Origin: CAZUCD01 sp964618855 | Lineage (GTDB): Bacteria > Sumerlaeota > Sumerlaeia > SLMS01 > JANRJK01 | Direction of reading: 5' to 3' | Length of the DNA stretch: 23,885 nt | Assembly (NCBI GenBank): GCA_964618855.1 | Contig: CAZUCD010000049.1 | Span: forward strand, 1-23,885 | In this document: in pieces, positions 14,628 to 22,667 of the stretch | Position numbering within the stretch: position 1 is the first letter of the stretch | Layout of the letters: the number at the start of each line of letters is the position of its first letter | Program-made: the position numbers and the translations under genes | Notes under the pieces: generated by a model | Database searches by the model: none | Told to the model about the DNA's origin: nothing | What the model saw: only the letters and a program-made list of their open reading frames with translations

Positions 14628-16187
14628 CTAGTCGGTCTGGCGAAGCCGGAAGAGCTTCAAGCTACTGCGGTATCCCAGCTTGGGGTTGGTGATGGGCCAC
14701 TCGCGGACCAGAACGGTCCCGGGACCAGGCGATCTCTCGGCGCCCTGCGTGAGGAGCCATGTCGGCAGATCGCCGTCGGCCGCCGGAGGGGCGTGCCTCA
14801 CCTGCATCCGCAGGTAGGCAGCCTTCAACCCGCTCCCTTCGGCCCCGCGCATGGCGATCTTCATGAATTTCCTGCGCGAGCTGAACTCGTCCAGCAGGGC
14901 ACGTCTTGAAGTCCACGCCAGAGTGCCGATTTCGGCCTCCATCATGACAGTCTCCTTCTCCCGCACGAGGCTGGCCAATTCCTTGCCGATTTGCCTGTAC
15001 TCCTTGGGTGTGGCCCAATTGCCGTGCATCGGGGATTGGGTCACCTGCCAACCTTCGCGAAAGCGGGCCGCCTCCACGGCGCAGACGGCAATGTAGGCCG
15101 CCACGAACGTGAGGACTACTCCCCGCCAGACGCCGGGCCGCCTCGCATTGGCGACGAAGGACGCGGCTGCCAGGGAACCGGCCAAGCCCCATGACAGAAT
15201 CGTCGGCAGCAGGTACCAATGGTACGGAGGCACGCCGAGCAGTGAGTATACGGCGAAGTGGAGGGCACCGAATGCCATCATGCCAAGAACCCAGCGCCAC
15301 AAGTGGTACTGCCGGACGGCTGGCATCAACACGGTCAGCCCCAAGGGGGCCAACGCCGTGACCGTCTCCAACGGGTGCAACTCCATGAGCAGCCCGAACC
15401 CCCTGTGGTAGGTCCAGGGTCCCCAATCCTGCTGCTGCTTGATGAACAGGGTGTCCGGAACGAGTGCGCCAAACTTGTGCATGGACCACATGAGCCACGG
15501 TGCCCCGACAGGAAGCGCAGCGAGGCCTGCTCGTGCGCAGTTCGCGATGCTTCCGAATATCATGGGCAGTATGGGCAGCCACAGGATGTTGTCTGGGCGG
15601 GCGAGGCAAAGGAGACCCAGGAAGATGCCCGCTGCGATCCACCTCCCTGCCGTGCAATGGACCAACATCCACAGGACGAGGGCGAGTGCCAGGTGCGACT
15701 CCATCCCAATCGAGGATAGCATGATCGGATTCAGGAGAAGAACGGGGCCGGCAACGAGTGGCAGGAAGAAACTGCCAAAGAGGTGCCGGGACAGTCGCGC
15801 CAGGGCGAGGATCGAGACCGCGCACTCGAGTGCTGACAGGAGAATGACCCCCGTCTCGCCGGGCACCACGGCGAATGAAGTTGCCAGGGCGATGACACCC
15901 AATGGCGAGGTTGCCGAGTTTGCAGGGATGCCTGCGACAAGTCCCCATCCATTTCCCTCCACGAGATTTCTGGCATAACCCATGGTGATGTAGGCATCGT
16001 CGATCAGTGCGTTCCTGAATGGGAGCAGGAGCACGAAGCATGCAATCCAAAGGGACAGGAGAATCAGGACCCCGTGGACCTTCTTGCGGGCCGTGACTCC
16101 GGCGACCCCCGCGTCTCCGCTTGCAGCAGTTGGATCCCCCTCCGCGTCCCGATCGCCTGCGCGGCCTGCTTCCCCCGGCTGCTCCAC
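14628..16187 (-). CDS. Multi-membrane GT-C-like glycosyltransferase (ArnT/PMT-like), putative
   Basis: This integral membrane protein of 519 aa has about ten hydrophobic segments between residues 38 and 375, then a soluble C-terminal domain of about 140 residues. The loop after the first helix carries LIDDAYITMGYARNLVEG, with the acidic pair Asp63-Asp64. This DD-x-[YF]-I pattern is typical of GT-C enzymes that use polyprenyl-phosphate sugars on the outer face of the membrane. The GTG start at 16187 lies 3 nt after the TGA of the ABC ATPase gene, so translation is probably coupled. The 36-residue N-terminal leader is hydrophilic and disordered; no better start is seen. The DNA looks less GC-rich than its neighbours (15541-15600 is 57% by count), and the gene separates an ABC ATPase from its likely permease, suggesting later insertion. 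Confidence 0.75.
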   Translation of the reverse strand: MEQPGEAGRAGDRDAEGDPTAASGDAGVAGVTARKKVHGVLILLSLWIACFVLLLPFRNALIDDAYITMGYARNLVEGNGWGLVAGIPANSATSPLGVIALATSFAVVPGETGVILLSALECAVSILALARLSRHLFGSFFLPLVAGPVLLLNPIMLSSIGMESHLALALVLWMLVHCTAGRWIAAGIFLGLLCLARPDNILWLPILPMIFGSIANCARAGLAALPVGAPWLMWSMHKFGALVPDTLFIKQQQDWGPWTYHRGFGLLMELHPLETVTALAPLGLTVLMPAVRQYHLWRWVLGMMAFGALHFAVYSLLGVPPYHWYLLPTILSWGLAGSLAAASFVANARRPGVWRGVVLTFVAAYIAVCAVEAARFREGWQVTQSPMHGNWATPKEYRQIGKELASLVREKETVMMEAEIGTLAWTSRRALLDEFSSRRKFMKIAMRGAEGSGLKAAYLRMQVRHAPPAADGDLPTWLLTQGAERSPGPGTVLVREWPITNPKLGYRSSLKLFRLRQTD

Positions 16188-16190
16188 GCG

Positions 16191-17144
16191 TCACGCCCCG
16201 GCTTCCGCCGGGATGGAGCCGGCCATTTCGCTGTCCATCTGGATGCCCCCGACCTTCTCGAGGAAGATGTCGTTGAGGGAGGGATCGACCAACTCGAAGC
16301 GTTCGACCCATGCCCCCGCGGCGACGAGGTGCTGGAGGACGTTGTGCAGGTTCTCGCGTTCCTCGAGGTGGCATCGGACGGTACCGTCCGATGAGGTGCG
16401 GATGATGCGGGTGTGCGGGCAGCCGGCGATGGCCTCGGACACCCCCTTGCCGCGGACCTCAAGCCAGCCCCGGCCGAAGTCCTGGCGCACCGCGGTCATG
16501 GTGCCCTGCACGACCGCCTCGCCCTTGCGCAGCATGATCACCTCGTCGAGGAGGCGCTCCGCCTGTTCGAGGACGTGGGTGGAGAAGATGACGGCCCGGC
16601 CTTCACGGCGTTTCTCGAGGACGATCTGCTCGAAGATGTGGCGGTTGACGGGGTCCAGGCCGCTGAAAGGCTCGTCAAGAATGAGGAGCGGCGGGTCGTG
16701 TATGAGGGTGGCGATGAGCTGGATCTTCTGCTGGTTGCCCTTGGAGAGGTCGGCAACGAGGGAGTTCGCGCGGTCGGCGAGTTCGAGGCGGTCGAGCCAC
16801 TGCGCGGCGACGCGCTTGGCGTCGCCAGCCTTCATCTTGCGCAGGACGCCCATGAACAGGAGGAAGTCGGCGACCTTCATTTGGCCGTAGAGTCCGCGTT
16901 CCTCGGGCAGGTAGCCGATGAGGTCGCGGGCGGGGGCCGCAAAGGGTTTGCCGAACAGTTGGACGGTTCCAGAGTCAGCCTTGATGATGTCGAGGATGAT
17001 GCGGATGGACGTGGTCTTGCCCGCGCCGTTGTGGCCCAGGAGCCCGACCATGGTGCCCGCCTGGACTTCAAAGGAGACACCCGCGACGGCGGCGAGCTGG
17101 CCGTAGCGCTTCCAGAGGTTGCTGACGGATAGGACGGGGGCCAA
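16191..17144 (-). CDS. ABC transporter ATP-binding protein (NatA-like)
   Basis: This is the cytoplasmic ATPase subunit of an exporter, about 317 aa. It shows Walker A GHNGAGKTT (37-45), a Q-loop near GYLPEERGLYGQM, signature LSKGNQQK, Walker B LLILDEPFSGLDP and the switch His in FSTHVLEQAERL. The C-terminal 80 residues or so form the DUF4162-type domain seen in NatA-like proteins. The start is uncertain: no ATG or GTG fits. A TTG at 17144 has AGGA about 11 nt upstream and starts just before the family core. A TTG at 17201 would add 19 Pro-rich residues and has no ribosome site. It probably pairs with the permease at 13216. It follows the anchored repeat protein after a 100-nt spacer that contains a CGCCCC/GGGGCG palindrome. 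Confidence 0.9.
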   Translation of the reverse strand: MAPVLSVSNLWKRYGQLAAVAGVSFEVQAGTMVGLLGHNGAGKTTSIRIILDIIKADSGTVQLFGKPFAAPARDLIGYLPEERGLYGQMKVADFLLFMGVLRKMKAGDAKRVAAQWLDRLELADRANSLVADLSKGNQQKIQLIATLIHDPPLLILDEPFSGLDPVNRHIFEQIVLEKRREGRAVIFSTHVLEQAERLLDEVIMLRKGEAVVQGTMTAVRQDFGRGWLEVRGKGVSEAIAGCPHTRIIRTSSDGTVRCHLEERENLHNVLQHLVAAGAWVERFELVDPSLNDIFLEKVGGIQMDSEMAGSIPAEAGA

Positions 17145-17244
17145 TGGCTTGGAGGTCCTGGGGGATGGGGGATGTGGTGGTTTTGGGGCCGCGTGGGCCA
17201 AGGGGAAGCGTTGTGTCCCCCCCTGTTACGCCCCGGGGGCGGGA

Positions 17245-19935
17245 CTATTCAACGTCCTTGGGCTTCATCGTGACGTTGAGGGTCGTGGTCTCCCCCGGAT
17301 TGATCACGGCGGTGTCGTCGATGGTGCCGAGGACCCCCGTGCGGTCCTGGAAGTTGACGCTGGCGACTCCCGGCGGGACGACGCTTGAGAGGTAGTTCCC
17401 TCCGCCGTCGGTGAACACGACGATGTCGCCGATCCGCACGAGGATGCCCGAGACGCCCGCGCCACTGGGGCCCTGCACGAGGCCGCGGAGGGTCCCTGCC
17501 TGGGGCATGGAGATGACACCGGCGTCCCCGCTCCCCCCGGAGGGGATCACGACGTTGCGCGCCCACGTGGTCACACGGCCATCGAGGGCGAGGGAAAGGT
17601 CGGCGGTCTGCACGGCCGGCAGTCCGGTGAGGCTGAAGGCTCCGTCGCCCGTAGTGATCGTCGTGACCGGGAGCGCGTTGAGCGGGTGCGACGGGGGGGA
17701 GCCGGCGGGTGGGTGGGCTTTGACGACAACGCCCGCCAGTCCCTGCGAGGATTCCGCGGCGACGGCGCGCCCGGCGAGGGTGGCCCCGGCGCCGATGCGA
17801 ATCTCGCCGAGGTCTGTTTGTCCACCCGCGGTCACGCCGACGCCGGTCAGCTCCTTAGATCCCCCGCCGGGGATGCTGATGGTCAGCGAGGCCGTGCCGT
17901 GCAGGAGGTTGCCGACCACGAGTTCCCCGCCGGTTAGCTGGACTTCCGTATCGTAGCGCATCTCCCACTTGTTCTGCACGCCCATGGCGCCGCCGGGGAG
18001 GTTGGACTCCACGGAGACGCCGACGCGGACGCGCGTCGCGGGCTCGCCGGATTCGGCGATGACCTTGGCGCGGATCGATTGGCCATGGTCGAAGAGCAGG
18101 ACGCTGGCGGCCTCCCCCGGGCGGGCCCCGGCGTAGGTCTGCCCGAGCGGGATGAAGACCCCCTGACGCATGATGGAGCCCGCGACGACGATGCTGTAGG
18201 TGCCGTCGGGCATTTCCTCGAAGACGAAGTTGCCCGTGCCGTCGGTGCGCATGTAGCCGTTGCCGCCGCCATCGGCGCAGTCGAGGCACTTCACGTAGAC
18301 GTCGGCACCGACGACAGGCTCCCCCGACTCCGTGAGGAGGATTCCGGCGAGGCGGCCAGCCTCAGGGTCGTCGAGGGACGCGAGCTTGACGTCGCCCAGC
18401 GACGACGGATTGGCGCTCGCCTGGATGGTCCTGTCGACGGAGGTGTAGCCCGTGGCGGAGATGCGCAGCTTTGTCTCGCCCGGCTCGACGGCGGTGACGG
18501 TGAAGTTCCCCGCGTCATCCGCCGCGGCGGATGGAAAGGGCCGCCCGAGCCTCTGGAAGATGGGTGCGGTGGTGGGGAATCCGTCGATGACCTGGATGGT
18601 GGCACCGGGGATGCCCTTGGCGTCCTTGTCCACGACGCGCCCGGTGATGCGGACGCCCGAGGGGAGGACGACATGCACGGGATTGTCGAAGGTCGCGTCG
18701 GCCTCGGACTCGAGCGCGGCGCTGAATGCGGGCACGGACTCCTTCCGGATGGCGCCGACCCTGAAGGCGCCCGTGACGCCCCCCGGAATCGAGGACATGC
18801 GGAAGTTGCCGTCGCCGTCGCACAGGAAGTTTCCCGCGGCGGCCCACGGATCGGAGAAGGCACTCCCCGCGCCGAAGAGGGACACCGTGGCCCCTCCGGC
18901 CGGGGTTCCGTCCTCCAGCGTGACGCGTCCGAACACCGCGCGCGAGGGGTCGAGCTTGAAGAGGAGAGGCGTCTGGTTGCCGGGTGTGATCTCGACGCCA
19001 AACTCACCGGGCTGGAACTCGTCGGCGGCCACCTTCGCGATGTAGCCGCCGGGATCCAGAGGCATGAGCTCGAAGGAGCCGTCCTGCGCGCCGGTGACCG
19101 AGCCGATCATCTCGCGCCCGGAGAACATGGTGATGCGCGCGTTGGGAACGGCGGAGCCGTCCGTGCTGCTGGCGACACGGCCTGTCAGCGATTGCGTCGG
19201 CGGCAGGTTGAAGTCCTCGCCCAGGCGTTGCTCACCCCCGGCGAGCTCGACGGCCCGCCTGGGCGAGGTGGATGCGGGGGACACGAGGGTGATGGTGTAC
19301 CGGCCTGGCTGGACATCGGAGAAGAAGTAGGTGCCGCCGGCGTCGCAGTCGGCAAAGGTGAGTGAGGCGTCGGACTCCGAGGTGAGCGAGAGACGCGCGG
19401 TCGGCACGGGTTCCTCACCCCGGCGCACGCGCCCGCCGACGGTCGCGACGCCGTCGGAATCGTCGTCGGCGTCCTTTCCGTCGCGGTCCTTCGCGGATCC
19501 GTCCTTGCCGTCGCCCTTCGTGCCGCGGGTACCCGAGCCGTCCTTGCCGGTGCCGTCACCGCCTGCCGGGTTGCCGTCGGCGCCGACTTTTCCGGAGGCG
19601 AGGGCGCCGCCTGCGCCTGCTGTTCCCCCGGCGAGGGAGCCGGAGGTCACCCCATCGGACTTCGAAGGCGCGGCACCCGATGCGGCGGTGCCACTGGCGC
19701 CATCCGCGCCATTGCGGGTGTTCCTGCCGGAGCCGTCCGTGCCTGATTCGGAGGAACCACTCCCGCCGCGGCCGGCGCGCCCGCCGGGACCGCTGCCCGC
19801 CGCGGAGGTCGCCGAGGCGACTTCCTTCTCAACGGAGCTCGATGAGCGCCTTGCGAAGGGGGCGATCAGCAGGACGAGCAGCACCGCGGCCACGCAGGCG
19901 ATGATGGTCCACAGGCGTTGTTCCTTCTTCTTCAT
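17245..19935 (-). CDS. Membrane-anchored protein with about eight carboxypeptidase-regulatory-like repeats
   Basis: This 896-aa protein has a short basic N-terminus, one membrane helix (about 9-27), a 135-residue Gly/Ser/Ala/Asp-rich low-complexity linker (about 32-165), then about eight beta-sandwich repeats to the end. Repeat starts are near residues 166, 249, 333, 428, 528, 620, 719 and 815. Each begins like G-R-V followed by G-x-P-x-x-x-A-x-V and often ends like DGxFxxxxLxPGxY. This is the CarboxypepD_reg / CNA-B-like pattern. With no cleavage site after the helix, it is probably held in the inner membrane with the repeats reaching into the periplasm. Repeat five holds a CxxC (Cys550, Cys553). 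The gene precedes the ABC ATPase on the same strand. It has no catalytic domain; a structural or binding role is inferred. Confidence 0.82.
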   Translation of the reverse strand: MKKKEQRLWTIIACVAAVLLVLLIAPFARRSSSSVEKEVASATSAAGSGPGGRAGRGGSGSSESGTDGSGRNTRNGADGASGTAASGAAPSKSDGVTSGSLAGGTAGAGGALASGKVGADGNPAGGDGTGKDGSGTRGTKGDGKDGSAKDRDGKDADDDSDGVATVGGRVRRGEEPVPTARLSLTSESDASLTFADCDAGGTYFFSDVQPGRYTITLVSPASTSPRRAVELAGGEQRLGEDFNLPPTQSLTGRVASSTDGSAVPNARITMFSGREMIGSVTGAQDGSFELMPLDPGGYIAKVAADEFQPGEFGVEITPGNQTPLLFKLDPSRAVFGRVTLEDGTPAGGATVSLFGAGSAFSDPWAAAGNFLCDGDGNFRMSSIPGGVTGAFRVGAIRKESVPAFSAALESEADATFDNPVHVVLPSGVRITGRVVDKDAKGIPGATIQVIDGFPTTAPIFQRLGRPFPSAAADDAGNFTVTAVEPGETKLRISATGYTSVDRTIQASANPSSLGDVKLASLDDPEAGRLAGILLTESGEPVVGADVYVKCLDCADGGGNGYMRTDGTGNFVFEEMPDGTYSIVVAGSIMRQGVFIPLGQTYAGARPGEAASVLLFDHGQSIRAKVIAESGEPATRVRVGVSVESNLPGGAMGVQNKWEMRYDTEVQLTGGELVVGNLLHGTASLTISIPGGGSKELTGVGVTAGGQTDLGEIRIGAGATLAGRAVAAESSQGLAGVVVKAHPPAGSPPSHPLNALPVTTITTGDGAFSLTGLPAVQTADLSLALDGRVTTWARNVVIPSGGSGDAGVISMPQAGTLRGLVQGPSGAGVSGILVRIGDIVVFTDGGGNYLSSVVPPGVASVNFQDRTGVLGTIDDTAVINPGETTTLNVTMKPKDVE

Positions 19936-20034
19936 GCGATGAGGGGCCGGTCAATGGGCGGATTGTTCAACAGACGAGGGTCGCCCGGGCTTTGTTTGCG
20001 CGCAAGGGAAGGACGGGGGATCGGCGGCATGGGA

Positions 20035-20685
20035 TCAGGTGGTGGCCTGCCAGATGTCCGCGAGGAGTTCGCGGATGCCGTCCCTCGTCTCGGCGCTGCA
20101 CGGACGCAGGTCGCGCCAGTCCTCGAGTTCCAGGACCCCTGCAATGCGCTTGAGCTCTCCACCGCGCGCGCCGCGCGTGACCTTGTCGATCTTGGTGACG
20201 ACCGGGAGGGCGGGAATCTCGCGTTCCTCCAGCATTTGGAGGAGCTCGAAGTCGCCGTCGCTCGGGTCGCGGCGGATGTCCAGAAGGACGACGGCGACGC
20301 GCAGGAGGTCGTTGTCGCGGAAGTAGGACTGCATCATGGGCCGCCACGCCTTGCGGACGGACTCGGGCGCCTGCGCGAAGCCGTAGCCGGGGAGGTCCAC
20401 GAAGTTGACGCGGCGCTCCGAGGGGCCGGAGCGCAGGGTGACGCCGAAGACGTTGATGGACTGCGTGCGGCCGGGGGTGGAGGAGGCACGCGCGAGTTGG
20501 CGCTGCCCGGCGAGCGCGTTCAGGAGTGAGCTCTTGCCGACGTTGCTGCGCCCGCAGAAGCAGACCTGCGGAAGGGGCTCGACGCCCTTGCCCGTCCATT
20601 TCGAGACGGAGGTGCGGAACTCTGCCCGCAGGCACGAGACGGAGGCCTGCGGCGTGGCCCTCGGGGGATCGTTGGGTTCGCTCAT
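20035..20685 (-). CDS. engB: Ribosome biogenesis GTP-binding protein EngB (YihA/YsxC)
   Basis: This is an essential small GTPase of the TrmE-Era-EngA-YihA group that helps assemble the large ribosomal subunit. All nucleotide motifs are seen in 216 aa: G1 GRSNVGKS (45-52), the G2 Thr in STPGRTQ, G3 DLPGYGFAQ (97-105), G4 TKID (164-167) and G5 CSA (196-198). Length and motif spacing are normal for EngB. The start is the ATG at 20685, with AAGG about 12 nt upstream. It is divergent from the aminopeptidase gene across a palindrome-rich 171-nt region and lies 99 nt ahead of the anchored repeat protein on the same strand. The grouping with that gene may be accidental. Confidence 0.96.
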   Translation of the reverse strand: MSEPNDPPRATPQASVSCLRAEFRTSVSKWTGKGVEPLPQVCFCGRSNVGKSSLLNALAGQRQLARASSTPGRTQSINVFGVTLRSGPSERRVNFVDLPGYGFAQAPESVRKAWRPMMQSYFRDNDLLRVAVVLLDIRRDPSDGDFELLQMLEEREIPALPVVTKIDKVTRGARGGELKRIAGVLELEDWRDLRPCSAETRDGIRELLADIWQATT

Positions 20686-20793
20686 GGCGCGTGAACCTTG
20701 GGCGAGGCGGGCCGGGCCCGCAAGCGGCTACGTCCCCCCGTCGGTGGGGCCCGAGTGGAATCCGAAAGGGGCCCGCCCCCTGCCTTGCGCTTG

Positions 20794-20828
20794 CCCCGCG
20801 CGGGGGCATCGCGCGCGATGGGCGCGCC
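20794..20828. other. Cluster of three adjacent perfect palindromes in a divergent promoter region
   Basis: CCCCGCGCGGGG (20794-20805), CATCGCGCGCGATG (20807-20820) and GGCGCGCC (20821-20828) follow one another with at most 1 nt between. They lie in the 171-nt region between divergent engB and the M29 aminopeptidase, ending 13 nt before the aminopeptidase AAGGA ribosome site. They could be an operator, a hairpin in the 5' leader, or chance in a GC-rich spacer. Confidence 0.5.
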
Positions 20829-20856
20829 AACAGACCATCAAAGGACACCCACGGCC

Positions 20857-22035
20857 ATGTACGGTCCGACCGATCCGCGCGACGAGAAGCTCGCCGAAAT
20901 CCTGCTCGACCACTCCGTCCGCGCGAAGAAGGGCGAAGTGGTGATGATCCACGGCGTGGGGCTGGACACGATCGGCCTCTGCGCGATCCTCGCGCGCGAG
21001 ACGGCCAAGCGCGGGGCGGTGCCCTTCGTCAAGCTCGACGACCCGAGCCTGACGCGCGACATCATCATGAACGCGGGCGAGGACGTGTTCAAGGGGATGG
21101 GCGCCTTCGAGCTGGAGGCGATGAAGCTCACAAAGTGCTACATCGGCATCCGGGGATCCGACAACGCGTTCGAGTACTCCGGGATCCCGGCGCGGCAGAT
21201 GAAGTGGTACAACGACCACTACGGCAAGCCGGTGATGCTGGAGCAGCGGGTGAAGCACACGAAGTGGGTGGTGCTGCGGTACCCGAACAGCTCGATGGCC
21301 CAGCTTGCGCAGAAGTCGCGCGAGACCTTCGCGCAGTTCTACTACAACGTGTGCTGCGTGGACTACGGGCACATGGCGCGCGCGTCCAAGCCGATGGTAA
21401 AGCTGATGAACAAGACGAAGAAGGTGGAGATCAAGGGGCCGGGCACGGACCTGCGCATGTCCATCGCGGGGATCAAGTCCGTGGCGTGCTGCGGGGAAAA
21501 CAACATCCCCGACGGGGAGTGCTTCACGGCGCCGGTGAAGGACAGCGTCGAGGGCATGGTGACCTTCAATGCGCCGACGATCTACCAGGGCGAGGGATTC
21601 GACACGATATCCCTGCGCTTCGAGAAGGGGCGCGTTGTCGAGGCCAAGAGCGGCGACGCCAAGAAGACGAGGGCGCTGAACGCGATCCTGGACCAGGACG
21701 CGGGCGCGCGGTACGTCGGCGAGTTCGCGATCGGGTACAATCCGCTCGTGACGCACGCGATGCGGGACATCCTCTTCGACGAGAAGATCTGCGGCAGCTT
21801 CCACATGGCGCTCGGGCAATGCTACGAGGAGACGGAGAACGGCAACCGCTCGGGGGTGCACTGGGACATGGTGTGCATCCAGCGCCCCGACTTCGGCGGG
21901 GGCGAGATCCTGTTCGACGGCAAGCTGATCCGCAAGGACGGGCTCTTCGTGCATCCGGACCTGAAGGGGCTGAACCCCGACGCCTTCTCGAAGGGCTCGC
22001 GTGCAGCCTCGAAGGGGCGCAAGACGCGCAAGTGA
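20857..22035 (+). CDS. M29-family metallo-aminopeptidase (AmpS/AmpT-like)
   Basis: This is a two-metal leucyl-type aminopeptidase of 392 aa that removes N-terminal residues from peptides in the cytoplasm. Candidate metal and catalytic residues appear in the family order: Glu221 (IPDGECFTAP), Glu289 (YVGEFAIGYNP), His316 (GSFHMALGQ), Tyr323 (CYEE), and His335 with Asp337 (VHWDMV). Family members are usually around 370-410 aa, so the protein is complete. The start is the ATG at 20857, with AAGGA 11 nt upstream; the frame is open 53 codons further upstream but there it reads through palindromes and is non-coding. A Lys/Arg-rich tail ends the protein. Its TGA overlaps the GTG start of the lipoprotein gene (GTGA), indicating translational coupling. 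Confidence 0.95.
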   Translation: MYGPTDPRDEKLAEILLDHSVRAKKGEVVMIHGVGLDTIGLCAILARETAKRGAVPFVKLDDPSLTRDIIMNAGEDVFKGMGAFELEAMKLTKCYIGIRGSDNAFEYSGIPARQMKWYNDHYGKPVMLEQRVKHTKWVVLRYPNSSMAQLAQKSRETFAQFYYNVCCVDYGHMARASKPMVKLMNKTKKVEIKGPGTDLRMSIAGIKSVACCGENNIPDGECFTAPVKDSVEGMVTFNAPTIYQGEGFDTISLRFEKGRVVEAKSGDAKKTRALNAILDQDAGARYVGEFAIGYNPLVTHAMRDILFDEKICGSFHMALGQCYEETENGNRSGVHWDMVCIQRPDFGGGEILFDGKLIRKDGLFVHPDLKGLNPDAFSKGSRAASKGRKTRK

Positions 22036-22661
22036 GCAGGCTCTCCACCCTCGCGCTCGTGCTCCTGCTGCTCGCGGCGGGATGCGCCCGCACACGGCCG
22101 GTGCCGCGCACGGTGAAGCTCGCCGTCCTCGACGGCTACACGATGTTCGAGGTCGCCAAGGGGGACGAACTCACGGAGGAAGGCTGGTGGTTCAACCAGC
22201 GCGACGTCCTGCAGTCGAACAACGCCGGGGTGCTCGCGAGCGAGGCGCTCGCACGGGAGTTCGGGAAGATCCCGGGCGTCGAGGTCTACTCCCGCATGGA
22301 CCTGATCACCTACATCGCCTCCAAGGAGCGCCTGATCCGCAAGGAGTACCCCAAGCTGACGCCGGAGGACCGCACGGAGCTCCTTGCGCTGCAGAGCCCC
22401 TATGACTACGGCCGCTCGCTCGGCGTGGACTATGTGCTCGTGCCGCGCGTGCCGCAGTCGGCGACCGTGCAGCATGGTGTGACGTCCTTCTGGAGCAGCC
22501 GCGCCGAGGTCGAGATCGACCTGTGGGAGACGGACACGGGCCAGTTGATCTGGAGCTGGCGAGGCAAGGACCGGGACTACTTTGATTCGCAGTTCCGCAT
22601 CATGGAGGAACTGGCGAAAAAGGCCGCCGCCAAGGCACGCAGGAAGCGCGTGTTTGAGTGA
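22032..22661 (+). CDS. Lipoprotein with CsgG/TolB-N-like fold features
   Basis: This is a 209-aa predicted lipoprotein. The leader VSRLSTLALVLLLLAAGCAR has a lipobox LAAGC with acylated Cys18. The second half, GVDYVLVPRVPQ followed by VEIDLWETDTGQLIWSWRGKD, matches the pattern of CsgG/FlgO/TolB-N-like periplasmic lipoproteins (a strand-forming 'vdyvlvg', then 'v.l.l.d..tG.i.W'). Exact family is not certain. The GTG start overlaps the TGA of the aminopeptidase gene, so the two are translated together, although an aminopeptidase and an envelope lipoprotein are an odd pair. The C-terminal helix is rich in Lys/Arg/Ala. The gene is followed at once by the heptad repeat array. Confidence 0.85.
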   Translation: MSRLSTLALVLLLLAAGCARTRPVPRTVKLAVLDGYTMFEVAKGDELTEEGWWFNQRDVLQSNNAGVLASEALAREFGKIPGVEVYSRMDLITYIASKERLIRKEYPKLTPEDRTELLALQSPYDYGRSLGVDYVLVPRVPQSATVQHGVTSFWSSRAEVEIDLWETDTGQLIWSWRGKDRDYFDSQFRIMEELAKKAAAKARRKRVFE

Positions 22662-22667
22662 TAGGCA

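Noticed and set aside
18079..19365. A 428-codon plus-strand open frame opposite the repeat protein
   Set aside because: The minus frame has signal-anchor and eight periodic domains; the plus frame has no domain and no ribosome site.
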